Shown: positions 23,890 to 32,433, numbered from the stretch's first letter. The stretch: DNA of 39,352 nt from Burkholderiales bacterium UBA2463 (GCA_002342295.1 DDPR01000006.1:37988-77339); one strand, 5' to 3'. Numbers and translations: made by a program. Notes: generated from the letters alone by a model not told the origin.

Positions 23890-24854
23890 CTCTCAGAACA
23901 TTTAAAGGCGCGCTAGGCGCCGCAGTCGCTGTCCTTTTAGGTCTTCTATCAGCCCCCGCCTTCTCACTGTCCTGCCCAGAGAAGCCTGTCCTCTACTGGC
24001 AGGCCTTTACTCCGGGCGGAGAGTCCGACCTCTCTGCTCGCCATCAGCAGGCCGTACTTAAGAAAAAATGTCCGAACAGCGATGCGATTGTGCAGTACAA
24101 ACCCGGTGCGGGCGGTGCGCTGATGTGGAGCCAGATGAACGGATTGCCGGCCGATGGACTCACCGTCGTGGGCATCAATCTACCTCATATCGTCTTTCAA
24201 CCACTCGAGGGTCAGGTTCAGTACAAGACTGCCGACATCACCCCCGCCTTCTGGTTTCACTACACGCCCGACATTCTGGTTGTTCCCATCACGAGTTCTA
24301 TTAAGACATTTGCTGACTTCCTTGGTGAGGCCAGAAAATCACCCGGCAAGCTTTCACTCGGGGGCTCAGGCCTTAATTCAGCGAATCACGCAGCGCATGA
24401 GCGGCTCAATGCGGCGTTTGGCATCAAGACCATATACGTCCCTTTTAAGGGCACCGGAGATATGGCTACGTCCGTCATCGGGGCGCACATTGATGGTGCC
24501 ATGACCTATGTGCCATTCGCCATCACGAACAAAGCGCGAGTTCGCCCGCTCGCTGTTGCGATGGAAAAACGTCATCCCCTCATGCCGGAGGTGCCCACTT
24601 TCAAAGAGCTTGGCGTGAACTGGGTGGACGGAGCCTATCGCGGCATCGGCGTGCCGAAGTCCTCCACGCCGGAGCAGCGCAGGCGCATCTCCGACCTCTG
24701 GATGGCTCTCAACAAAGACCCTGAAATGAGGGAGCTCGCTGCGAAGAGCGGCTTCGAACTCATCAACATCGGGGTCGATGAGATGGATGCATTTATGAAA
24801 GAGAAAATCCAACTCTACACGGAGGGTGCTGCCCGGCTGGGAATGGGGAAATAA
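23886..24854 (+). CDS. Bug/TctC-family solute-binding protein, divergent
   Basis: A 322-residue periplasmic binding protein with a signal peptide (residues 1-27, ending PAFS). It has the Bug-family features YKPGAGGALMW (ligand loop), VPFKGTGDMATSVIGAHIDG and EVPTFKELG, but its start (CPEKPVLYWQAFTPGGESD) is divergent from the usual YP-x-K/R-P-[IVL] form and carries an extra Cys pair (Cys30, Cys62). Its start overlaps the dehydrogenase stop. No TctA/TctB permease lies nearby. The ligand is most plausibly a hydroxy-dicarboxylate, inferred from the partner enzyme. Confidence 0.9.
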   Translation: MTLRTFKGALGAAVAVLLGLLSAPAFSLSCPEKPVLYWQAFTPGGESDLSARHQQAVLKKKCPNSDAIVQYKPGAGGALMWSQMNGLPADGLTVVGINLPHIVFQPLEGQVQYKTADITPAFWFHYTPDILVVPITSSIKTFADFLGEARKSPGKLSLGGSGLNSANHAAHERLNAAFGIKTIYVPFKGTGDMATSVIGAHIDGAMTYVPFAITNKARVRPLAVAMEKRHPLMPEVPTFKELGVNWVDGAYRGIGVPKSSTPEQRRRISDLWMALNKDPEMRELAAKSGFELINIGVDEMDAFMKEKIQLYTEGAARLGMGK

Positions 24855-24885
24855 AAAAAAAGCCGGCCCCCGAGCGGGGCCGGCT
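24853..24885 (-). terminator. Strong rho-independent terminator of the HiPIP gene
   Basis: AGCCGGCCCC (24861-24870) and GGGGCCGGCT (24876-24885) form a perfect 10-base-pair GC-rich stem with a 5-base loop. On the plus strand an A-run precedes it, so on the minus strand the hairpin is followed by eight or more U: a textbook terminator for leftward HiPIP transcription. The A-run begins inside the TAA stop of the Bug gene. On the plus strand no T-run follows, so it would stop rightward transcription poorly. Confidence 0.9.
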
Positions 24886-24903
24886 GAAACGACAGAGAAG
24901 CAA

Positions 24904-25218
24904 CTAGCCCTTCTTCGCCCAGGCTGAGCACCAGCCAGCATTAGCAACTTGCTTACCGGCAAAGAGGGGGCAGCCGCCCGCCTTGGCATCCTTGGGCTGG
25001 TAGAGCGCACAATTTCCGCAATTCTGGCCTGCGGCGTACTTTGGAAACTTTGCCTTGTCAGCCTTTGTAGCATCTGCCACATAACCCAGAGACTTTGCCT
25101 GAGGGTCTGTCTCGGCCACCATTGCCTGCGCCTGAGCAGCGTTGTGGAGGGCGCCCACTGCGAGAGCAGAGGACACGACTGCGCTTTTGATCACGAAAGT
25201 TCTACGGTTCATCGACAT
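24904..25218 (-). CDS. High-potential iron-sulfur protein (HiPIP), Tat-exported
   Basis: A 104-residue periplasmic electron carrier with one [4Fe-4S]3+/2+ cluster. A twin-arginine signal (MSMNRRTFVIKSAVV, cleavage near residue 31) precedes a mature domain with the HiPIP cysteines Cys67, Cys70, Cys83 and Cys97 (CGNC, GGCPLF, GWCSAW) and the conserved tyrosine at residue 46 (LGYVADA). Such proteins shuttle electrons between bc1 and terminal oxidases or photosynthetic centres. ATG 25218 is chosen for the GAGG site 8 bases upstream; a second ATG is two codons in. It is monocistronic and ends at a strong terminator. Confidence 0.96.
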   Translation of the reverse strand: MSMNRRTFVIKSAVVSSALAVGALHNAAQAQAMVAETDPQAKSLGYVADATKADKAKFPKYAAGQNCGNCALYQPKDAKAGGCPLFAGKQVANAGWCSAWAKKG

Positions 25219-25342
25219 AAGAGGCCTCTTAATGTGTGGGTGAGAGAGAAAGGGTGTCGGGACAGAGACCCCAATCCTTCGAGATTTTGCCATTAAAACC
25301 GTGCTGCTATGCCGCCCAGGACCCCACCCCGTGGGATATCCA

Positions 25343-25348
25343 TAAAAT
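25343..25348 (+). promoter_or_regulatory. Minus-10-like hexamer six bases before a GTG start
   Basis: TAAAAT lies exactly six bases before the GTG at 25355, with no Shine-Dalgarno between, so transcription would begin at or next to the start codon (leaderless). No clear minus-35 is visible. The haemoglobin gene at 27724 shows the same spacing. Confidence 0.35.
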
Positions 25349-25354
25349 GACTGC

Positions 25355-25720
25355 GTGGACGCAATGCAGACACTTCTGGAGGGTTCCGCCTTGGGCGCAA
25401 TTGCGGGACTGTGTATTTCGGGCTCGATCATTCTTGCTCGCATCAGACGGCTGCGCCCAAAAGACAGCGAAGACGAGGAGTCGCGTATTGAGGAGTTCAC
25501 GCTCATTCGTCGAGCCCCTGAGCGACCAAAGCCCAGAGTCTTTCTTAAGTGGGTTTTCGTGGGTGGTCTCCTCGGGCTAGGAGCCGGGATCTTTATCGGA
25601 CTGCAGGCAGATCCCTTAGACCGGGTCAACGAGGCGCTGGCTCAGGGTCTTGTCTGGGCGGTCTTATTAGGCATCCCGGGGCTCGCCTTAGATCTTCGCG
25701 CCCATCACAAACGAACATGA
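25355..25720 (+). CDS. Small membrane protein of unknown function
   Basis: A 121-residue protein with two predicted membrane helices: about residues 11-28 (LGAIAGLCISGSIILA) and 67-83 (FVGGLLGLGAGIFIGL), plus a third moderately hydrophobic stretch near 97-112. A charged middle (RRLRPKDSEDEESR) separates them. I do not recognise a family. The start may be GTG 25355 or ATG 25364; neither has a ribosome site, and a minus-10-like TAAAAT sits six bases before the GTG. Its TGA overlaps the MFS start (ATGA), so the two are co-translated. Confidence 0.7.
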   Translation: MDAMQTLLEGSALGAIAGLCISGSIILARIRRLRPKDSEDEESRIEEFTLIRRAPERPKPRVFLKWVFVGGLLGLGAGIFIGLQADPLDRVNEALAQGLVWAVLLGIPGLALDLRAHHKRT

Positions 25721-26913
25721 CCCTCTCGTCAGCGGAGACGCGCCGCGCTGTGCTCCTGCTCTCACTGGCTGCATTTGCGAGTTCCGCGTCCCTTCGCATC
25801 TGCGATCCGCTTCTGCCCGCGTTAGCCAGAGGATTCGAAACAACGACGACGCAGGCCGCTGTTGTTATCACCTCAACGAGTGTGGCCTACGGGCTCTGTC
25901 AGTTCCTGATCGGCCCCTTCGGAGATCAGTTCGGAAAGTTTCGCTTCATCTCCTGGGCCTGCCTTGCCTCCACCCTGGGTGCTCTGGCCTGCGCGCTGGC
26001 GCCAGACCTCACCCTGCTGAGTGCAGCGCGCGCCTTTACTGGGGCGTCAACAGCTGTTCTCATTCCGCTCTCCATTGCCTGGATTGGAGACGCAGTCTCG
26101 CTCGAGGACCGTCAGCCGACCCTTGCGCAATTCATGACCGGACAGATTGCCGGACTGATTGGTGGTCAAGTGCTGGGCGGTCTCTTCGCAGACACCGTGG
26201 GCTGGCGATGGGCATTCGGTGCGCTTGCAGGCGCCTACTTTCTCGTCGGATTGCTGCTCACCTCCGCCTCAGCGGACCTGCACGAAGCGTCGATGAGGGG
26301 CCAGCCTCAGTCGGGTGCCGCTTTGGGCGCCTGGGCCGGCCTGCGAGCACTTGCCCAGAGCCCGACGGCTTACATGGTGTTGAGCTCTGTCTTTCTCGAG
26401 GCGATGGCGCTTTTTAGCTCTCTGGCTTTCATGCCCTCCTACCTGCATGAACGCTTCGATATCTCCCTCTTTCACGCGGGGTCGGTCGTCGCGGTGTTCG
26501 GCCTTGGAGGTCTGGCCTACACCGCCTTTGCCCGCCGATGGATGGATTGGCTCGGGGTAACAAACCTTCCGATGCTCGGGGCCGTCTGCATGAGCGCTGC
26601 TCTTTTTATTCTTGCTCTCGGCCAGTCGTGGCACTGGGCGATCGGCTCAAGCGCGTTGGCGGGCCTGGGCTTTTATCAGATGCACAGCACGCTACAGACC
26701 TCCGCAACACAGATGTCCCCAAGCGCCAGGGGCACGGCCGTATCTGTCTTTGCGTCCTGCTTTTTTGCGGCTCAGGCGGTCGGGGTCGCCGCCGCCGCCT
26801 GGATTGTTGAGGCCTTTGAGGCACCCGTGCTTTTCATGATTTGCGCTTGCATCATTCCCGTCGCTGGCTGGCGATTCAGCAAAAGCCTGAAGGCCGCCAG
26901 CCGGCCTTGCTAG
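25717..26913 (+). CDS. MFS transporter, multidrug-efflux-like
   Basis: A 398-residue major facilitator permease with about 12 membrane segments, resembling the DHA1/Bcr-CflA-like drug:proton antiporters. The N-terminus has RICDPLLPALARGF and QFLIGPFGDQFGKFR (the loop 2-3 motif A), and motif C-like GQIAGLIGGQVLGGLFAD in helix 5. The substrate is unknown. ATG 25717 is chosen because it overlaps the previous gene as ATGA; the open frame upstream lies inside that gene. Its TAG stop is shared with the convergent terC gene in a CTAG palindrome. Confidence 0.88.
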   Translation: MTLSSAETRRAVLLLSLAAFASSASLRICDPLLPALARGFETTTTQAAVVITSTSVAYGLCQFLIGPFGDQFGKFRFISWACLASTLGALACALAPDLTLLSAARAFTGASTAVLIPLSIAWIGDAVSLEDRQPTLAQFMTGQIAGLIGGQVLGGLFADTVGWRWAFGALAGAYFLVGLLLTSASADLHEASMRGQPQSGAALGAWAGLRALAQSPTAYMVLSSVFLEAMALFSSLAFMPSYLHERFDISLFHAGSVVAVFGLGGLAYTAFARRWMDWLGVTNLPMLGAVCMSAALFILALGQSWHWAIGSSALAGLGFYQMHSTLQTSATQMSPSARGTAVSVFASCFFAAQAVGVAAAAWIVEAFEAPVLFMICACIIPVAGWRFSKSLKAASRPC

Positions 26914-26931
26914 AGCTTGGCCTTTTTGGTT
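26901..26931 (+). terminator. Weak hairpin with T-run over the MFS/terC stop codons
   Basis: GGCC-TT-GCT/AGC-TT-GGCC can form an interrupted stem around the shared CTAG, followed by TTTTT. It would sit on the MFS stop and read into the end of terC. The stem is imperfect, so this is a tentative call. Confidence 0.25.
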
Positions 26932-27665
26932 CGAGCCCGAATGTTCAAGACCTCAACAAGCAATGAGAAGGCCATCGCAAAGTAGACGTAGCCCTTCGGA
27001 ATGTGAACGTCAAAGCTCTCTGCAATCAAGACAAAACCAACCACCGTCAGAAAAGACAGCGCGAGGACCTTGACAGAGGGATGCCGGTGCACAAACTCTC
27101 CAATGGCCTTGGCCGCCACGAGCATAACGGCTACTGCAACCAGAACAGCGGCGATCATGATGTTCACATCGTCCACCAGTCCGACTGCGGTAATCACGCT
27201 GTCGAGCGAAAACACGATGTCGATGATGGCAATCTGGGTGACCGTTCCCCAGAAAAGTGTCACACCAGACTTTCGGGCGAGTGCATTCTGGGCACCAGTT
27301 GAGCCGGACTCAGACTCGCCTTCCTCCTCTGCCTCCACCTCAACATAGATTTCCTTTGAGGCCTTCCAGAGAAGAAATAGGCCTCCAAAGAAAAGAATGA
27401 GATCTCGTCCGCTGATTTCCTGAGAGAAAGCCACAAAGAGCGGCTCGGTGAGTCCCATCACCCACGCCAGGCTCAGTAATAGCAAGACTCGCGTGACCAG
27501 TGCAAACAAAAGCCCAAAGCGTCGCACCCGATCGCGCATCTCTTCTGGTAGTCGGTTGACCAGAATAGAGATGAAGATGATGTTGTCAATGCCCAACACA
27601 ATCTCAAGCGCAGCCAGCGTGAAAAACGCGATGAGAACATTGGGATCAAGAAGGTATTCCAGCAT
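26910..27665 (-). CDS. TerC-family integral membrane protein
   Basis: A 251-residue TerC-family protein with about seven membrane helices. The hallmark LEIVLGIDNIIFISI at the N-terminal helix and IIDIVFSLDSVITAVG in the second half carry the paired aspartates typical of the family. A short acidic, serine-rich cytoplasmic linker (EVEAEEEGESESGS) lies between helices. Related proteins help manganese efflux or tellurite resistance; this one's ion is unknown. ATG 27665 is preferred (GGAG about 9 bases upstream) over a GTG at 27689. It converges on the MFS gene and shares its stop bases. Confidence 0.92.
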   Translation of the reverse strand: MLEYLLDPNVLIAFFTLAALEIVLGIDNIIFISILVNRLPEEMRDRVRRFGLLFALVTRVLLLLSLAWVMGLTEPLFVAFSQEISGRDLILFFGGLFLLWKASKEIYVEVEAEEEGESESGSTGAQNALARKSGVTLFWGTVTQIAIIDIVFSLDSVITAVGLVDDVNIMIAAVLVAVAVMLVAAKAIGEFVHRHPSVKVLALSFLTVVGFVLIAESFDVHIPKGYVYFAMAFSLLVEVLNIRARTKKAKL

Positions 27666-27723
27666 TGCGAAGGGCTCCGAGGGATTCACAAAACCTAAAC
27701 TGTAACCGAGCTAAGATTTCGGC

Positions 27724-28095
27724 ATGGAACAACCACAGACGCTATTTGACAAGTACGGCGGAGTGCCCACCATCACTGGGGTGGTTCGCAGCTTCTATCG
27801 CCGAGTGCTTGAGCAGCCCAACCTGGCCCGGTACTTCATTCACACCGACATGGAGGCTCTGATTGATCACCAGATCAAGTTCTTTGCCTACGTCATGGGC
27901 AAACCGGCCGAAATATATACAGGTCGGGATATGAAGACAGCCCACGAGAGTGCGGGCATTACGCAGCAGTCCTTTGACCAGGTCGCAGAGCTTCTTCGGG
28001 AGACACTGGAAGACGCTGGGGTGGAGCCCGCAGACGTTCAAGCAGCCATGGAGCGCGTGGCAAGCTTTCAGAGTCAAATCGTCTCTCGGCGTTGA
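27724..28095 (+). CDS. Group 1 truncated haemoglobin
   Basis: A 123-residue 2-on-2 globin. The FDKYGGVPTITGVV start is the group 1 (TrHbN) N-terminus, Tyr25 is the B10 residue that hydrogen-bonds haem ligands, and His74 in KTAHESAGIT is the proximal F8 histidine. Such proteins bind O2 and dioxygenate nitric oxide. No Shine-Dalgarno is visible; TAAGAT (27712-27717) lies six bases before the ATG, suggesting a leaderless transcript. It is divergent from terC and 46 bases from the efflux operon. Confidence 0.95.
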   Translation: MEQPQTLFDKYGGVPTITGVVRSFYRRVLEQPNLARYFIHTDMEALIDHQIKFFAYVMGKPAEIYTGRDMKTAHESAGITQQSFDQVAELLRETLEDAGVEPADVQAAMERVASFQSQIVSRR

Positions 28096-28141
28096 GCGCC
28101 CTTGGGGGCTAAGATAGCGGATTACCCGTAGGGAGGATCCG

Positions 28142-29341
28142 GTGACGGCGCTCAAGGCTTGGATGGCTCAATCGTGGACGCAACTGAAAGCGCTTCGCGC
28201 AGCAGATATCGTCTACTTCGTTCGACGCCACAACCGCATTTTCCTCGCGGGCGTGGTTGTTGCCGTCGCAGCCAAGTTCGGAATCGATGCCTTCCTTCCG
28301 GAAGCAGCAAAGAAAAAGCCGCCCACTCTTGTCACAACCGCGTTGGTAGAGACCCGCGATATGCAGGTGATTCTGGAGTCTTCCGGAAACATCGTGGCTG
28401 CCAATATTGTGGACATTCGGCCCCAGACGACAAACACGGTCTCGAAGATCCACATTCGAGAGGGTCAGACTGTTCGGACTGGAGACCTCCTGTTTACGCT
28501 CGATGACAGAGCCGATCGTGCAAACTTCGAAAAGGCCAAGGCCCTTGCCGAGGACGCCGAGCGTCAGCTCAAGCGGGCCCAAGACCTCTTTGAAAAGAAG
28601 TTCGTCTCTCAGGCTGCCATTGACACGGCCACGACGAACCTCGCCTCGGCCCGAGCCAGTGCGCAGGCCGCCGAAGTGGCCCTGAGCTACGACCACATCC
28701 GCTCGCCCATCACCGGGCGAGCCGGTGTCATCAACGTATACCCAGGCAGCTTGGTTCAGGTTGGAAACAACGTAACAACTCAGACCAACGCCACCTCAAC
28801 GACCACGACGGGCGCGATGGTCACCATCACCCAACTCAATCCCATCAATGTTCAGTTCACCATCCCCGAGAAAGATCTGCCGCTTATCCTCGGGGCTCGG
28901 GAGGGTGAGGGGGAACTCTCTGTAGAGGTGGATGTTCCCGGCCAGACAGCCCCAGCCCAGGGCAAGGTCTTCGTAGTCGACAACCAGATCGACCCAGCCA
29001 TTGGGGCGGTTCGGGTTCGGGCCCAGCTCGCCAACAAAGAGGGGCTCATGATTCCTGGCCAGTTCGTTCGCGTGCGCCTTAAGGCAAAAACACTCAAGGC
29101 GGCAGCCACCGTTCCCACCCAGGCCGTCGTTATCAACACCAACGGCACCTTCCTCTTCGTTGTAGGAGACGCGAATAAAGTTGCCCTTAAGCCTGTGAAA
29201 GTGGTCTACCAGTACCAGGAGACCTCTGTTATTTCCGGGGTGGAGCCCCAAGAGAAAATCGTCGTGGAGGGCAAGCAAAACCTAAGGCCTGGAGATACTG
29301 TGGTTGAGCCTAAGAAAGAGTCGAAGGCCCCGGCCCAATGA
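28142..29341 (+). CDS. RND efflux periplasmic adaptor (membrane fusion protein)
   Basis: A 399-residue periplasmic adaptor of the HlyD/AcrA family. An uncleaved N-terminal membrane anchor (about residues 34-51, FLAGVVVAVAAKFGIDAF) replaces the lipoprotein anchor of AcrA. The lipoyl halves flank an alpha-helical hairpin at about residues 120-185, followed by SYDHIRSPITGRAGV and the beta-barrel and membrane-proximal domains. The start is GTG 28142 with GGGAGGA seven bases upstream; TAAGAT at 28110-28115 is a possible minus-10. It overlaps the permease by 4 bases (ATGA). Confidence 0.95.
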   Translation: MTALKAWMAQSWTQLKALRAADIVYFVRRHNRIFLAGVVVAVAAKFGIDAFLPEAAKKKPPTLVTTALVETRDMQVILESSGNIVAANIVDIRPQTTNTVSKIHIREGQTVRTGDLLFTLDDRADRANFEKAKALAEDAERQLKRAQDLFEKKFVSQAAIDTATTNLASARASAQAAEVALSYDHIRSPITGRAGVINVYPGSLVQVGNNVTTQTNATSTTTTGAMVTITQLNPINVQFTIPEKDLPLILGAREGEGELSVEVDVPGQTAPAQGKVFVVDNQIDPAIGAVRVRAQLANKEGLMIPGQFVRVRLKAKTLKAAATVPTQAVVINTNGTFLFVVGDANKVALKPVKVVYQYQETSVISGVEPQEKIVVEGKQNLRPGDTVVEPKKESKAPAQ

Positions 29342-32300
29342 ATATTTCTGAGCTGTGTATCCGCCGGCCGGTCATGACCTCGCTTTTGTCGATTGGCATT
29401 GTGGTGGCCGGTGCAATTGCCTACACCAAGATTCCTGTCGCGGCCCTGCCCAGTTTCAATACACCCGTGATCCAGGTGAGTGCGACGCTGCCGGGCGCAA
29501 GCCCAGACAATATGGCGTCCTCGGTGGCCCTTCCACTCGAGAAAGAGTTCTCGACCATCGATGGCATCTCGGTCATCAGCTCCTCGAACACCCTCGGAAA
29601 CTCCGCCATCACCCTGGAGTTCAACAACGACCGCGACATCGACAAGGCTGCGGTCGACGTTCAGGCCGCTCTCCTCAGAGCACAACGCCGACTTCCCGTG
29701 GAGATGACCACGCCGCCCTCCTACCGCAAGGTGAACCCTGCGGACGCGCCGGTGCTCATCATGACGATGACATCCCCGGCAATGGACCTCTCCCAGATCA
29801 GTGATTACGCCGAGAACCTCATTTCGCCCACCCTCTCCACGATCGATGGCGTCGCACAGGTTTTGGTCTACGGCCAGAAGCGATATGCCGTTCGGGTCAA
29901 CGTCAATCCTGCAAAGCTCGCTGCGAAAAACCTCACCCTCGATGACCTCGCCAAGGCCATCAACAATGCAAACTCAAATACGCCGGTAGGCCTGCTAGAC
30001 GGTCCTCGCCAGCAACTCACCATCCTTGCCAATGCCCAGATGGTCAAGGCGCAGGAGTATGCCGATCTTGTCATTGCGCAGCGCAACGGCATGCCGGTCC
30101 GACTCGAGGATGTGGCAGACGTCAAGGAGAGTTATGAGTCACTCAAGACGCTCGCGGCCTATAACGGCGAACGATCGATTGCAATTGCGATCCTGAAGCA
30201 GCCATCAGCGAACTCGGTCAAGGTGGTGGATGCCATACGCGCCATGGTCCCCCAGTTCGAAAAGCAGATTCCGGGCTCCATCAATATCAACCTGCTCATT
30301 GATCGCTCGGCCTCTATTCGACACGCGATTGCCGACGTGAACTTCACCCTCCTTCTGACCATCGCGCTGGTCATCATGGTGATCTTTCTCTTTCTGAAAC
30401 ACCTGGCCGCGACGGTTATTCCCACGCTGAGCCTGCCGATCTCAATTATTGGAGCCTTCTTCTTGATGTACTGGCTGGGCTACAGCCTAGACAACATCTC
30501 CCTGCTTGGCATCACGATTGCGGTTGGGTTGGTGGTCGACGATGCCATCGTGGTCCTCGAGAACATCATGCGTCACATTGAGGAGGGGATGGACCCACTC
30601 AAGGCCTCCCTGAAGGGGAGTAAAGAGGTGGGCTTCACCATCCTGTCCATCTCAATTTCTCTGGTAGCGGTCTTCATCCCCATCTTCTTCATGCCCGGAC
30701 CCATCGGGCTTCTCTTCCGAGAATTCGCAGTGGTTGTCTCTCTGTCAATCCTGGTCTCCGCCGTGGTCTCCCTCACGCTTGTCCCCATGCTTTGCAGTCG
30801 CTTTCTCCCCAAGCACGGCACGGAGCCTGCCGAGAGCAAGATCACCAAGCGCTTTGATGAGATCTTTCATGGTGTCACCCAGCGCTATGAGCTGGCGCTC
30901 GACTGGGCGCTGGCCCACAGGAACAAGGTGCTCATTGGCGCGCTTGGAACGCTTGCCCTTTCGATGGCGCTTTTCGTGTGGAGCCCGAAAGGCTTCTTTC
31001 CCGAGGAAGACAACAGTCAGCTGCTCATTACCGTAGAGGCTGCGGATGACATCTCTTTCGATGCCATGCTCGAGTTACAGGACCGAGCGGCAGCGATCGT
31101 CAAGAAGAATCCAAACATTGACAGTCTGGTCTCCATCCTAGGCGGCGGCCAGAGCACTGGAACCAACACAGGTCGCATGTTCGTGAACCTGAAGCCTCAG
31201 GGTGAGCGAGCCACGATGAAGGGCATTCTTGAGAGCCTCCGAGCGGACCTTCGAGTGATTCCCGGCATCGCGGTCTATATGCGACCCATTCAGAACCTGC
31301 AGCTGGGCGGAAAGGTCACCAAGAGCCGCTACCAGTTCATTCTGCAAAGCGTGGGGTTTGAGGGCGTGAATGTCTGGTCGAACAAGATCGTTGAGCGCAT
31401 GCGAAGCGACGAAAGCTTTCGGGACGTCACGACCGACTCCCAACTCAAGGGGCTACAGGCTCAGATTGATATTGACCGAGACAAGGCCGCCAGCGCGGGT
31501 GTGACGATTGCCGACATTCGCACGGCGCTCTTTTCGGCCTTTGGTGAGCGTCAGGTATCCACCATCTACACCAGCGTGAATACCTATCAGGTCATTCTGC
31601 AGGCTGCGCCAGAGTACCGACGGTTTGAGAACGACCTCAACGGCATCTATCTTCGCGGAAGACTCTCTGATCGCCTCATTCCTCTCACCAGTGTTGCGAG
31701 CATCCGGCGCACCGTCGGGCCCACAGCGGTCAACCATCAGGGCCAGGTTCCCGCAGTCACCATCTCATTTAACCTCGCTCCTGACGTACCTCTTGGCGAT
31801 GCAACCAAAAAACTTGAGCGTTTTGTAAAAGAGGTACAGCTGCCGCCAAGCATCATTACGAGCTACGGAGGCGATGCCGCGGTCTTTCAGAGCGGCCAGT
31901 CTGGTCAGGTCATCCTCCTCATTGCGGCCGTTCTGGTGATCTATGTGTTGTTGGGCGTGCTCTATGAGAGCTACATCCACCCCATTACCATCCTCGCGGG
32001 ACTGCCCTCCGCAGCGGTTGGCGCGCTCATCTTCCTGCGCGTCTTTAACCTTGAGCTCACCGTCATCGCAACCATTGGCATTCTCTTGCTCATTGGGATT
32101 GTGAAAAAAAATGCCATCCTCATGGTCGACTTTGCCCTGGAGGCCCAGCGAACCCAGGGACTGACTCCAACCCAAGCCATTCGAACCGCCTGCCTGCTTC
32201 GTTTTCGGCCCATCACCATGACCACGATGGCCGCCTTGATGGGAGCCATCCCCATTGCAGTGGGGATGGGAGCCGGATCGGAGCTACGGCAACCGCTGGG

Positions 32301-32433
32301 AATAGCGGTCGTGGGCGGGTTGCTGGTCTCTCAGTTCGTCACGCTGCTCATCACGCCAGTCATCTACCTGGCACTCGATCGTTACAGCGGAAGCGGGCCA
32401 CGCGAGATTCCGCCAGAAATGCTCTCGAACTAG
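29338..32433 (+). CDS. RND efflux permease, HAE1 family
   Basis: A 1031-residue, 12-helix proton-driven inner-membrane pump of the AcrB/MdtB type. The N-terminus (MNISELCIRRPVMTSLLSIG) is typical, the proton-relay aspartates are Asp401/Asp402 in GLVVDDAIVVLENI, and the second-half lysine is in IGIVKKNAILMVDFAL. Two large periplasmic loops are of normal size. With the adaptor it would export drugs, dyes or metabolites; substrates cannot be inferred. No TolC/OprM-type gene and no regulator are adjacent, so it must borrow an outer-membrane channel. Its TAG is shared with the convergent MBL gene. Confidence 0.95.
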   Translation: MNISELCIRRPVMTSLLSIGIVVAGAIAYTKIPVAALPSFNTPVIQVSATLPGASPDNMASSVALPLEKEFSTIDGISVISSSNTLGNSAITLEFNNDRDIDKAAVDVQAALLRAQRRLPVEMTTPPSYRKVNPADAPVLIMTMTSPAMDLSQISDYAENLISPTLSTIDGVAQVLVYGQKRYAVRVNVNPAKLAAKNLTLDDLAKAINNANSNTPVGLLDGPRQQLTILANAQMVKAQEYADLVIAQRNGMPVRLEDVADVKESYESLKTLAAYNGERSIAIAILKQPSANSVKVVDAIRAMVPQFEKQIPGSININLLIDRSASIRHAIADVNFTLLLTIALVIMVIFLFLKHLAATVIPTLSLPISIIGAFFLMYWLGYSLDNISLLGITIAVGLVVDDAIVVLENIMRHIEEGMDPLKASLKGSKEVGFTILSISISLVAVFIPIFFMPGPIGLLFREFAVVVSLSILVSAVVSLTLVPMLCSRFLPKHGTEPAESKITKRFDEIFHGVTQRYELALDWALAHRNKVLIGALGTLALSMALFVWSPKGFFPEEDNSQLLITVEAADDISFDAMLELQDRAAAIVKKNPNIDSLVSILGGGQSTGTNTGRMFVNLKPQGERATMKGILESLRADLRVIPGIAVYMRPIQNLQLGGKVTKSRYQFILQSVGFEGVNVWSNKIVERMRSDESFRDVTTDSQLKGLQAQIDIDRDKAASAGVTIADIRTALFSAFGERQVSTIYTSVNTYQVILQAAPEYRRFENDLNGIYLRGRLSDRLIPLTSVASIRRTVGPTAVNHQGQVPAVTISFNLAPDVPLGDATKKLERFVKEVQLPPSIITSYGGDAAVFQSGQSGQVILLIAAVLVIYVLLGVLYESYIHPITILAGLPSAAVGALIFLRVFNLELTVIATIGILLLIGIVKKNAILMVDFALEAQRTQGLTPTQAIRTACLLRFRPITMTTMAALMGAIPIAVGMGAGSELRQPLGIAVVGGLLVSQFVTLLITPVIYLALDRYSGSGPREIPPEMLSN

